From Candidatus Symbiothrix sp. (GTDB lineage Bacteria > Bacteroidota > Bacteroidia > Bacteroidales > Azobacteroidaceae), in assembly GCA_031284765.1 (NCBI GenBank), contig JAITXK010000052.1:1-9078 (forward strand): a DNA stretch of 9,078 nucleotides. Direction: 5' to 3'. Positions 1-6,583 of this stretch are shown piece after piece; the stretch's first letter is position 1, and every line of letters starts with the position of its first letter. The notes under the pieces are model-generated. The model had not been told where the DNA came from and did not search any database. It worked only from the letters and a program-made list of their open reading frames with translations. The translations under genes were made by a program, and so were the position numbers.

Positions 1-1277
1 CCATATTTGCGATATCCAAAATTGAATAAAAAATAAGAAGCAACCATTCGTTTGTTCTGTGGACGGCGTTTCAGAATATTGCGTAAAGAATAAAAATTGC
101 TATACATTTTTCGGTACCCTGCTTGCAGTTGTTCGGAAGTAAGATTTGCCGGTTGAAAAACGACATGTGAGGTATTATATTTTTCAAGGTTGCTACAAAT
201 AATACGGTTTTCTTTTTTCAATTTATTATGCAGTATTGTTCCCGGATAAGGCGTTAAAATATGACCTGTCATTGTTTCCACTTTGTTTTTGATAAGCCAA
301 TTCAGCGTTTGGGAAAATGTTTCTATCGTATCGTTGTCAAAACCGAACACAAGGCTTGCATTGACCATAATTCCATTTTCGTGAAGAAGTTGTATCAACT
401 TCTCATATTCGGATATTTTGTTTTGTTGCTTATTGACACTTGTTAATGACGCTGCATTAATAGATTCAAAACCTATAAACAGGCTACGGCAACCAGTTTT
501 TGCCATTTTGACAATCAATTCGGGATAATGCACAATGTTGGTGGAAACGGCAGCGTGCCAAATCAAATTCAAAGGGGTGATTTTTTCAAGCAAAGATTCT
601 GTCCAACGGATATTACCAATAAAATTATCGTCAATAAACATAATTTGTTTTGTTCCAATCCGCATGATTTCTTCGATAATATCTTCTACGGGACGATTTC
701 TGTATTTTCCGCTCACATAATCGCAACTGTTGTAGCAAAATTCACATCGAAAAGGGCATCCTCTGCTCGTAACTACAACATTATAGTAAAGATATTTTTC
801 TTTGTGTTTGATAAAATTCCAATTGGCTATCGGAACGAGAGAAAGGTCTGTCGGCTCAGAGTGAAAGTATATTGGTTTTAAATTGTCCACAATACAATTT
901 TCAATAATTTGTTTCCAAAGATTTTCAGCTTCGCCAACGCAAACCGAATCACAGTGCCCACTCATTTCTTGCGGACAAGCACTTGCATGGATACCACCGA
1001 AAACGACTTTTGTACCTTTATCTCTGTATCTTTTTGAAATCTCAAATGCACGATAAACAGTATCAACACTTACAGTAATGCCAACTAAATCAGGATTGTC
1101 ATCAAAATTTATTTTACCAATATTTTCATCTTCGATATAAACAAAATGCTGTTTTGGTGTCATGGAAGCAAGCGTAACCAATGAAAGTGGCGGAGACATA
1201 CGCCTTTTCATTTCAGAATCCATTGGTCGCAAACTCATGCGAGGTGAAATTAGTTTTATTGTCAGATTATTATTCAT
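1..1277 (-). CDS. Radical SAM protein with N-terminal B12-binding-like region (3' end outside window)
   Basis: The frame is open from ATG 1277 to base 1, giving 425 codons with no stop, so the gene is partial. Residues about 40-125 resemble a cobalamin-binding (Rossmann) fold: a DLVGITVSVDT strand, then VVFGGIHAS around His97, then CVGEAE. No DxHxxG cobalamin-ligand motif is visible, so B12 may not be bound in the usual base-off mode. The radical SAM core follows, with C174-x3-C178-x2-C181 inside SRGCPFRCEFCYN for the 4Fe-4S cluster. Further on are MFIDDNF, GFES and a TPYPGT segment typical of the B12-binding/radical SAM superfamily (MiaB/BchE/DUF4070-like). Such enzymes catalyse methylations, cyclisations or other radical chemistry, and the substrate here cannot be read from the sequence. 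The last residues (FNFGYRKY) look like the usual C-terminus of this group, so probably little is missing. The start is supported by a promoter whose -7 box ends 17 bases upstream. The gene looks more AT-rich than dnaG (not measured). Confidence 0.9.
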   Translation of the reverse strand, partial: MNNNLTIKLISPRMSLRPMDSEMKRRMSPPLSLVTLASMTPKQHFVYIEDENIGKINFDDNPDLVGITVSVDTVYRAFEISKRYRDKGTKVVFGGIHASACPQEMSGHCDSVCVGEAENLWKQIIENCIVDNLKPIYFHSEPTDLSLVPIANWNFIKHKEKYLYYNVVVTSRGCPFRCEFCYNSCDYVSGKYRNRPVEDIIEEIMRIGTKQIMFIDDNFIGNIRWTESLLEKITPLNLIWHAAVSTNIVHYPELIVKMAKTGCRSLFIGFESINAASLTSVNKQQNKISEYEKLIQLLHENGIMVNASLVFGFDNDTIETFSQTLNWLIKNKVETMTGHILTPYPGTILHNKLKKENRIICSNLEKYNTSHVVFQPANLTSEQLQAGYRKMYSNFYSLRNILKRRPQNKRMVASYFLFNFGYRKY

Positions 1278-1294
1278 ATTTCTGTTTTTCGTTA

Positions 1295-1327
1295 CAAAAG
1301 TACATTTTTTTCGTTGTCAGTTGTCAA
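1295..1327 (-). promoter_or_regulatory. Bacteroidota-type promoter of the radical SAM gene
   Basis: On the minus strand a perfect -7 box TACTTTTG lies at 1302-1295. A TTGACA hexamer begins at 1327, 22 bases before it, slightly more than the usual ~20. Transcription would start about 1290, leaving a short leader before ATG 1277. The TTGTCA hexamer (plus strand) occurs twice in tandem at 1314-1319 and 1321-1326. Confidence 0.6.
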
Positions 1328-1450
1328 GTCGGTAAAAAATTATCAAACGAGCCGAGCACGTTCTGTCGTCCGTCAGAAATGTCGAATGTCCGCAATCGCT
1401 GTCTCACGCTGTACAGAAAACTTGCAAAACCACACGTCGGCAAGTTCTAA
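1328..1450. other. GC-richer island with several short inverted repeats, no credible gene
   Basis: This stretch stands out from the AT-rich DNA on both sides. It carries TTCTG(1361-1365)/CAGAA(1374-1378), the palindrome CTGTACAG at 1409-1416, and AACTTGC(1419-1425)/GCAAGTT(1440-1446). A long plus-strand frame (1181-1450) crosses it, but that frame is antisense to the radical SAM gene and promoter and has no protein-like character. The island may be the end of a mobile element, a structured RNA, or read-through/terminator sequence. I cannot tell these apart from one copy. Confidence 0.35.
1415..1446 (-). terminator. Possible rho-independent terminator
   Basis: Read on the minus strand, AGAACTTGC pairs with GCAAGTTTTCT, a seven-base perfect stem extendable past a two-base bulge, with a 14-base loop. 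The stem runs into TTTTCT. It begins five bases after the stop of the 35-codon ORF (1451-1558), the right place for a terminator of minus-strand transcripts entering from the remnants upstream. The loop is long and the T-run is short and interrupted. Confidence 0.3.
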
Positions 1451-1558
1451 CTAATATTTATGTATCTCGCTGATAATTAAATTATTATGAATCTCTAAAT
1501 CTTCATTAGCCAGTGCAAATTTAGCCATTTGTTTCCGGATATTCAGTAGTGTTTTCAT
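1451..1558 (-). CDS. Small ORF, 35 codons, hypothetical
   Basis: ATG 1558 to TAG 1451 encodes a Lys- and Asn-rich peptide starting MKTLLNIRKQMAKFALANED and ending SEIHKY. The frame also continues upstream of the ATG for 18 sense codons, back to a TAG, so the peptide may be the tail of a broken longer gene. I do not recognise it. A near-consensus -7 box (AATATTTG, one mismatch) lies about 30 bases upstream, but there is no clear ribosome binding site. Its position next to the IS110 fragment makes a transposon-derived remnant possible, though no transposase motif is visible. Confidence 0.25.
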   Translation of the reverse strand: MKTLLNIRKQMAKFALANEDLEIHNNLIISEIHKY

Positions 1559-1627
1559 TTTTCTTTTTTGGTCAAAAAACAAATATTCCGAAGGAGTTTT
1601 ACAGGGTTGCTATTTCGCTGGGGATGC

Positions 1628-1711
1628 TCAAAATAGTGGCATGACTGCAGCAACAAAATGCGACCTGCTGCCAATGTCAATGCCGGCGCAATTGAGATTG
1701 ACAATTTCCAT
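1628..1711 (-). pseudogene. IS110-family transposase, N-terminal fragment
   Basis: From ATG 1711 the minus strand reads MEIVNLNCAGIDIGSRSHFV, then a short unrelated tail and TGA at 1628. The block GIDIGSRSH matches the start of the RuvC-like DEDD domain of Bacteroidetes IS110-family transposases, including the first catalytic Asp (D11). Everything after about residue 21 is missing: an intact protein would be roughly 300-400 residues. The rest of the DEDD domain, the C-terminal serine domain and recognisable element ends are absent, so this is a dead scar of an insertion followed by deletion. The identification rests on about 20 residues recalled from the family. Confidence 0.6.
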
Positions 1712-2000
1712 TTTTTGTGTTCTCAATATATCTGTCTATCAGTATAGATAATTTTTTTGCCCCTATTTCAGATAAATGGTCAGCATCATAGTAATCAGCA
1801 GATATGAAAGTGCTATTGGTCATTAAATTTGTATAGCTACAATTTGAATGACTATTTGCAACTTTATTCGCCGTTTTTATCATTGCATTTAATTGTTTTT
1901 CGTTTAAATGTTCACGATAGGTTTTGTATGCAGGTGGGGTAAAAAGAAGAACTTTTGCATTGTGTTTGTGGCAGATATTAATGATTGAATCTAAAAACAA
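1677..2000 (-). pseudogene. SGNH/GDSL-type hydrolase, C-terminal remnant
   Basis: The frame encodes about 107 residues. It contains a core strand AKVLLFTPP (residues 15-23) and, near the end, YYDADHLSEIGAKKL with the D72-x-x-H75 pair, the catalytic Asp/His block of SGNH hydrolases (acyl/acetyl esterases, often acting on surface polysaccharides). The N-terminal GDS block with the nucleophilic Ser and the oxyanion Gly/Asn blocks are absent, so about the first two thirds is lost. The only start is TTG 2000, directly after an in-frame TGA (2003-2001). Upstream of that the same frame gives only nine codons from ATG 2030. The tail after about residue 96 is not SGNH sequence: it is the out-of-frame start of the IS110 fragment (1711-1677). 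Not expected to be active. Confidence 0.65.
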
Positions 2001-2112
2001 TCAGATTTCGTTAGGTGAGAACAAGAGCATAAAGCTCAATTATTTAGTATTCAATTAATTACTTTTTATCACTACCTATTTTTGTGTTTTAATATGCAAC
2101 AATATTTTTTTG

Positions 2113-2144
2113 CAAATTTATACTTTTTGTTTTACAAATCCAAA
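2113..2144 (-). promoter_or_regulatory. Promoter facing the SGNH remnant
   Basis: The minus strand carries -33 TTTG (2144-2141), exactly 20 bases, then -7 TAAATTTG (2120-2113), a full match to the Bacteroidota consensus. Predicted start is about 2107, roughly 75-105 bases before the first possible start codons (ATG 2030, TTG 2000). A seven-base inverted repeat TTTTACA(2130-2136)/TGTAAAA(2146-2152) is centred on the -33 element and could be an operator. Confidence 0.5.
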
Positions 2145-2199
2145 CTGTAAAAAGGCGATTTCAGGGCAACTTAAAATTTTATTCCTATTAATGCGAATC

Positions 2200-2219
2200 A
2201 ATAAAAAGAAATTTTTATT
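2200..2219 (-). terminator. Possible A/T hairpin terminator of the GH10-like gene
   Basis: AATAAAAA (2200-2207) and TTTTTATT (2212-2219) form a perfect eight-base stem with a four-base loop, overlapping the TAA stop (2217-2215) of the hydrolase gene. The stem is pure A/T and therefore weak. Because the gene is read on the minus strand, the T-rich arm is distal, as in a terminator. The remaining DNA between 2001 and 2199 is AT-rich and shows no gene. Confidence 0.3.
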
Positions 2220-3690
2220 CAAGTCTGCCGGTTGCAAAATAAACAGGTTCCGATAACGTACTTTCATTATGATAACGATCGTAAGCTGTTACGGCATAAT
2301 AGTAACCGCTTATTTCTTCCTGATTGATCGGAATGAATAGCATGCGATTGGGGACGCGGGCAGCTACCAAATTATCCGTATTGCTACTGTCAACCGGCCA
2401 TGTTTCCGAACGATATACATTATAATACACCGCCTTAGCATCCGGCTGTTGAACGGGTTGCCAACACAAATACAGAAACACTCCGCTAATGGAAGCATCC
2501 AACTGTTGGGGTGGAAGAGGCGGAATGGAATCCAACCAAGTCAAACGGGGGAGCAATGCAGGGCGTTGGTAAAAATGCTCCGCTATTTCCGACAAAATAT
2601 TCTTCTTGTTATCCAGCAAATAACGGGTCCGGTAAAAAGCATTCCCGCCCATTTGATTTTCGCGCGAACTGTGGATTTGTTCTGTAATCTTATCTACACT
2701 CCAATTTTGATTGGTTTCGTCCAATTGGAATAATCCCAAACCGGGTATGACTAATCGTTCATGACTCCTGTTTTTCCAATCGGGAAGAAACGGGAAAAAC
2801 AAGGAATCGGAATAATACATCATTGGAACAATAAAATCGTGTTTGCCCGCGGCTAACCAGTTTTCCGGATCTTGCGATACACTCAAAGCCGTCCAATGGT
2901 GCAATTTTGAATCGGGCAATTGGTCATAAAATCCTACAACCGAACTGCTGACCTGCACCCAGGGTTTGTGGTATTTGATTACATCATACGTTTCGTAAAC
3001 AAAACGGTTGATACATTCTTTCCGCCATTCGTTTTTGTTGCTGTGGCCTTTGCTATACCGCAGGTAAGTGGCATTATCCGGAAAATCGGCGGAATTTTCC
3101 GGATAACGGAGATAATCCAAATGGATGCCGTCAATATCGTAATTATCCACAATTTCCTCTATCAGGGATACTAAATACGCATTCGTGTCGGGATTGCCCG
3201 GATCTAAATAAAATTCTTCTTTGTAGCGTTTCGTCTTGTCTTTATTGCTTTTGAGGGAAGGCGAAGTGTTTTCCTGACCAAGAACCAACTCGCTTCCCAT
3301 CGGGTAGGTCACAAACCAAACATGACACTCCATGCCTCTTTTATGACATTCGGAAACAACAAACGCCAATGGATCGTATTGCGACCAGGTATTGGGCACC
3401 GATTGAATATACGAACTGACCGGTTCTATGGTAGAATTATAGATCACACTACCCCGCAGACGGGCCTGAATAAATACCGTATTGAAATTTGCCTGACTCA
3501 AATGGTCGATGATATTGATCATTTCATCTTGTTGGTCACTGATTTCATTGGAATTGCGAAAGGGTTTACTGGGCCAATCCAACCCGTAATTGGTGGTCAG
3601 CCAAACGGCTCGCATTTCTTCTTTGGGAGAACGGGCTATAATAGATAAACTACTTATTGTTAATAATATAAATAAATACAGGTGTTTCAT
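2215..3690 (-). CDS. Exported GH10-like (GHL10/DUF187) glycoside hydrolase with C-terminal FN3-like domain
   Basis: The protein has 491 residues from ATG 3690. An in-frame ATG at 3708 lies upstream, but it sits inside the promoter -7 box, so the start at 3690 (MKHLYLFILL) is preferred. It gives a clean signal peptide, cleaved near residue 19, with no lipobox Cys. Residues about 26-370 form a TIM-barrel of the GHL10 family: MRAVWLTT, NTVFIQARLRG, the DPGNPDTNAY loop, GIHLDYLRYPE (residues 188-198, with the acidic D187/D192 of the family signature), IVPMMYYSD and GGNAFYRTRYLL. Residues about 375-491 look like a fibronectin type III domain (LYLCWQP, YYNVYRSE, YYYAVTAYDRYHNES). The family includes Bacillus YngK and E. 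coli DigH (YddW), the latter acting on denuded peptidoglycan glycan strands. A cell-wall or exopolysaccharide glycan in the periplasm or outside is therefore likely, but the substrate is inferred. It is transcribed alone, divergently from dnaG. Confidence 0.88.
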   Translation of the reverse strand: MKHLYLFILLTISSLSIIARSPKEEMRAVWLTTNYGLDWPSKPFRNSNEISDQQDEMINIIDHLSQANFNTVFIQARLRGSVIYNSTIEPVSSYIQSVPNTWSQYDPLAFVVSECHKRGMECHVWFVTYPMGSELVLGQENTSPSLKSNKDKTKRYKEEFYLDPGNPDTNAYLVSLIEEIVDNYDIDGIHLDYLRYPENSADFPDNATYLRYSKGHSNKNEWRKECINRFVYETYDVIKYHKPWVQVSSSVVGFYDQLPDSKLHHWTALSVSQDPENWLAAGKHDFIVPMMYYSDSLFFPFLPDWKNRSHERLVIPGLGLFQLDETNQNWSVDKITEQIHSSRENQMGGNAFYRTRYLLDNKKNILSEIAEHFYQRPALLPRLTWLDSIPPLPPQQLDASISGVFLYLCWQPVQQPDAKAVYYNVYRSETWPVDSSNTDNLVAARVPNRMLFIPINQEEISGYYYAVTAYDRYHNESTLSEPVYFATGRLE

Positions 3691-3697
3691 AAGGGTG

Positions 3698-3728
3698 CAA
3701 AAGTACATGAAATATGGGACTTACACAA
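3698..3728 (-). promoter_or_regulatory. Promoter of the GH10-like gene
   Basis: On the minus strand TTG (3728-3726), 20 bases, then a perfect -7 box TACTTTTG (3705-3698). ATG 3690 is only seven bases after the box, so the leader is very short or absent. The box covers codons 2-4 of the longer reading from 3708, which argues against that start. Confidence 0.65.
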
Positions 3729-3745
3729 GTTTTTCACTACCTTTG
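3715..3745 (+). promoter_or_regulatory. Promoter of dnaG
   Basis: A perfect -7 box TACCTTTG lies at 3738-3745. The -33 position (about 3715-3717, TGG) is a poor match to TTG. The start codon at 3751 follows the box by only five bases, implying a leaderless or nearly leaderless message. It overlaps the divergent promoter of the hydrolase, so the two polymerases may compete. Confidence 0.5.
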
Positions 3746-3750
3746 CCGGC

Positions 3751-5778
3751 ATGATTGATAGTATAACAGTGGAACGAATTTTGTCGACCGCACAAATTAT
3801 GGATGTGGTTTCCGACTTCATTACCTTGCGCAAAAAGGGGGTGAATTATGTGGGATTATGCCCGTTCCACGATGATAAAACACCTTCATTCACGATTTCG
3901 CCCGCCAAAAACATCTGCAAATGTTTTGCCTGCGGCGAAGGCGGTACTCCCCTACATTTCATCATGAAACATGAGCAACTTTCCTATGTGGAAGCGCTCA
4001 AATATCTGGCTAAAAAGTATCACATCGAAGTGCAGGAAATCGAACTGACGGATGAACAAAAACAGGCGCAAAACGAACGCGAATCCCTGTTCATCCTCAA
4101 CGAATTTGCACAAAAAACGTTTTCCGATAATCTGTTTCTGATGGAAGAAGGGCAAGCCATTGGCCTTTCCTACTTTCGCGAACGTGGCTTTCGGGAAGAT
4201 ATTATCAAAAAATTCCAACTGGGCTATTCCCTGGAAGAACGCGATTCGTTTACACAAACGGCCTTGAAGGCCGGCTACACAAAGCAATTGCTCGAGAAAA
4301 CCGGCTTGACCATTAGCGGAGATAATCATTATTCGGTTGACCGTTTTCGCGGAAGAGTGATGTTTCCCGTGCATACCTTGTCGGGCAAAGTAGTAGCTTT
4401 CGGCGGACGCATCCTCAAGAAAGACGAAAAAACCGCCAAATACCTCAATTCGCCCGAAAGTGAGATATATCACAAAAGCAACGAGTTGTACGGCATTTAT
4501 TTCGCCCGTCAAGCAATGGTCAAACACGACCGGTGCTTTTTGGTTGAAGGCTATACCGATGTCATTTCAATGCATCAGGCGGGCATTGAGAATGTGGTAG
4601 CCTCATCGGGAACAGCGCTTACTCCGGGACAAATCCGCCTCATTCATCGCTTTACGAATCATGTTACCGTGCTGTACGATGGCGATGCAGCGGGCATCAA
4701 AGCCGCTTTGCGCGGAATTGATTTGTTGCTGGAAGCGGGTTTGAATATCAAAGTACTCTTGCTTCCCGATGGCGAAGACCCCGATTCATTTGCACGAAGC
4801 CGCTCCGCTTCGGAATTTACCACGTACATTCGCGAACATGAAACCGATTTCGTGCAGTTCAAAACCGGTCTGCTGATTAAGGAGGCAGGGAGCGATCCGG
4901 TCAAAAAGGCACAGATTATTACGGAAATTGTCGATACGATTGCCCTCATTCCCGAAGAAATAATTCGTTTGGTTTATGTCAAAGAATGTTCCAAATTGCT
5001 GGATATGGACGAGCGCGTATTGGTTGGAAGCATCGCTAAAAAACGGCAGGAATTGCTTACGCAGAAGAAGAAAAGCCTTTATTCAGACCTTGTGGGCAAG
5101 GAAGATACCCTCTCGACAACACCGCCTTCCTCTCCGGAAGAACTTCCGGCAGGCAATGCTGCGCCAACGGCAACGGCTGTTGCGCCTGCTTCGCCTTTCG
5201 AGGAATACGAAAAGAACATTCTGTATTACATCGTTCGCTACGGGGAACAATCCATTGTGGATAAAGAAGAGAATATTGCCATTAACCTCATCGAATTTAT
5301 CGCCTCCGATTTGCAGTATGATGATATTGAATTGTCGAATCCTTTATATCAAAAAATACTGACAGAAGGGTTTTCCAAAATCAAAGACGAAAATTTCATC
5401 GCCGAATTGCATTTTTGCAATCATCCCGACCCCGACATCAGCCGCTTTGCCGTCGATATATCCACCGACCGCTACATCGAAAGCAAAATCCATTCGAAGA
5501 ACAAAACGGAAGAACCGGACGAGGAAAAGCGCAAGGCCGATCATCAAGCTGCCCTCAACAGAATGTTGCGCGAAGAAGTACCTTATGTGATGAATAATTA
5601 CAAAGATGCTATTTTGAGATACCAAATGGAAGACCTCAACCGGCAGATTAAACAAGCGGGAGCCGAAGGCGATATTGCCCGTCAAATCGACTTGACCAAG
5701 CGATTGGCTGAACTGTGGAAAAACCCGAAAAAGGAGATTGCTTTGCAGTTGCGCGAGCGGATTATTACTAAAATTTAA
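3751..5778 (+). CDS. dnaG: DNA primase DnaG
   Basis: The protein has 675 residues, normal for Bacteroidota primases. It makes the RNA primers for Okazaki fragments at the replication fork, acting with the DnaB helicase. Domain order: the CHC2 zinc-binding domain (C37, H40, C58, C61 in LCPFHDDKTPSF and KCFACGEGG); the RNA polymerase core with the primase basic region (YFRERGF, VDRFRGRVMFPV, VAFGGRIL, KYLNSPES); then the TOPRIM fold with EGYTD (E266-D270), SSGTALT and DGDAAG (D310, D312), and DGEDPDSF, which supply the metal-binding acidic residues. A Pro/Ala/Thr/Ser-rich linker (about 452-486) leads to the C-terminal helicase-interaction region, whose sequence varies widely between phyla. The frame is open upstream to ATG 3682, but ATG 3751 (MIDSITVERI) matches the family N-terminus and follows the promoter -7 box. 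No downstream partner is co-transcribed with certainty: the next gene has its own promoter. Confidence 0.97.
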   Translation: MIDSITVERILSTAQIMDVVSDFITLRKKGVNYVGLCPFHDDKTPSFTISPAKNICKCFACGEGGTPLHFIMKHEQLSYVEALKYLAKKYHIEVQEIELTDEQKQAQNERESLFILNEFAQKTFSDNLFLMEEGQAIGLSYFRERGFREDIIKKFQLGYSLEERDSFTQTALKAGYTKQLLEKTGLTISGDNHYSVDRFRGRVMFPVHTLSGKVVAFGGRILKKDEKTAKYLNSPESEIYHKSNELYGIYFARQAMVKHDRCFLVEGYTDVISMHQAGIENVVASSGTALTPGQIRLIHRFTNHVTVLYDGDAAGIKAALRGIDLLLEAGLNIKVLLLPDGEDPDSFARSRSASEFTTYIREHETDFVQFKTGLLIKEAGSDPVKKAQIITEIVDTIALIPEEIIRLVYVKECSKLLDMDERVLVGSIAKKRQELLTQKKKSLYSDLVGKEDTLSTTPPSSPEELPAGNAAPTATAVAPASPFEEYEKNILYYIVRYGEQSIVDKEENIAINLIEFIASDLQYDDIELSNPLYQKILTEGFSKIKDENFIAELHFCNHPDPDISRFAVDISTDRYIESKIHSKNKTEEPDEEKRKADHQAALNRMLREEVPYVMNNYKDAILRYQMEDLNRQIKQAGAEGDIARQIDLTKRLAELWKNPKKEIALQLRERIITKI

Positions 5779-5800
5779 CCCGTGGAATTTAATTGACACG

Positions 5801-5830
5801 TGTGTTGCATTTAAAAAATGTGTACATTTG
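5801..5830 (+). promoter_or_regulatory. Promoter of the small secreted protein gene
   Basis: A perfect -7 box TACATTTG lies at 5823-5830, with an imperfect -33 TGTG at 5801-5804, 18 bases upstream. The eight-base palindrome ACACGTGT (5796-5803) overlaps the -33 position and could bind a regulator. The leader to ATG 5857 would be about 20 bases. Confidence 0.5.
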
Positions 5831-5856
5831 CCCATTAATGAAAAATACACAAAAGC

Positions 5857-6537
5857 ATGAAAATGAAAAGTATTTTAATACTATTGCTATTATTGACAGT
5901 AATAGTGTTTGTGCATGGACAAGAATATAAGCAAAATTTGCATTCACAAGAAGCGAAACAGGACAAATTCAACATGTACCAATTAGACCGAATCAACAAG
6001 GCGCATTTGGTAAAAGCATTAGAAATGGCGGGCGTTCGGATTTTTCATTTTCCATTAAAACCATTTAACAAAAAGTATCAACTCACTTTTTACATCAATG
6101 AATATGTTACCGGCGAGAAAGTGGACGATGGTAATGAGTTTTCCATGGATAATACCTATTCATATTATGAAAAAACCAAAAATAATGAAACAATTGAATA
6201 CCGTGACTATATTGAATCTATAACTTGTTACACGAAAGAAACGGACAGTACATCTTTAATTACGATTGAAACGTATAATATGAATTTGACGCTGCCGGTA
6301 AAGAAACAGATAACCCGTGAGTCTCAGTCTTATTATTGGCGAAGTTACAGCCAAGCAGACTGGGTGTTAAATGAAACGATTCCATTGTTAGTATATGCGT
6401 CGTCGTGGTATGACGAAAAAACAGAATTCGAGCGTTTCTGTGGAGCAACAGATTTATCCTTAAATGCGGAAGATACAAAAGAACTCTTGGATTCCTCGCC
6501 TCATTATTTTGTTGTTTCTTATAAAATTTTTGAATAG
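5857..6537 (+). CDS. Secreted protein of unknown function
   Basis: The protein has 226 residues. The N-terminus (MKMKSILILLLLLTVIVF, then VHGQ) is a typical signal peptide, with cleavage likely after Gly21. There is no lipobox Cys, so a soluble periplasmic or secreted protein is expected rather than a lipoprotein. The mature part is rich in Tyr, Glu, Lys and Thr and has two Cys (in ITCYTK and RFCGAT). It alternates like a beta-rich fold, and I see no enzyme motif. It loosely resembles the small uncharacterised Bacteroides families of about 200 residues such as DUF5041, but I cannot confirm this without a profile search. ATG 5857 follows a Bacteroidota promoter; ATG 5863 (second Met) is an equally possible start. 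The gene is convergent with rmuC and looks more AT-rich than dnaG just upstream, suggesting a separate evolutionary history (not measured). Confidence 0.75.
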   Translation: MKMKSILILLLLLTVIVFVHGQEYKQNLHSQEAKQDKFNMYQLDRINKAHLVKALEMAGVRIFHFPLKPFNKKYQLTFYINEYVTGEKVDDGNEFSMDNTYSYYEKTKNNETIEYRDYIESITCYTKETDSTSLITIETYNMNLTLPVKKQITRESQSYYWRSYSQADWVLNETIPLLVYASSWYDEKTEFERFCGATDLSLNAEDTKELLDSSPHYFVVSYKIFE

Positions 6538-6583
6538 TATTTTAATTAAAAATAAGGAGGATGAAGTTGCAATCGAACACGGA

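Noticed and set aside
1181..1450. Plus-strand frame of 89 codons across the radical SAM start and promoter
   Set aside because: It is antisense to the conserved N-terminus of the radical SAM gene and its promoter, has no promoter or ribosome binding site, and its residues have no protein-like pattern.
1328..1460. Integron attC-like site in the hairpin island
   Set aside because: GTTAGAA on the minus strand is only an approximate R' core, and no matching RYYYAAC arm with proper L boxes was found.
2001..2003. In-frame TGA in the SGNH frame as possible stop-codon recoding
   Set aside because: Only about nine codons lie upstream and the N-terminal domain is missing anyway, so decay explains it. 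No selenocysteine signal or reassigned code is suggested by the other genes.
3952..4527. Minus-strand frame of 191 codons inside dnaG
   Set aside because: Shadow frame over the conserved zinc/RNAP core of primase, with no independent motif or promoter.
6540..6551. Palindrome TTTTAATTAAAA between the convergent secreted-protein gene and rmuC
   Set aside because: Pure A/T with no loop of useful size and no stable stem. It cannot be called a bidirectional terminator from sequence alone.
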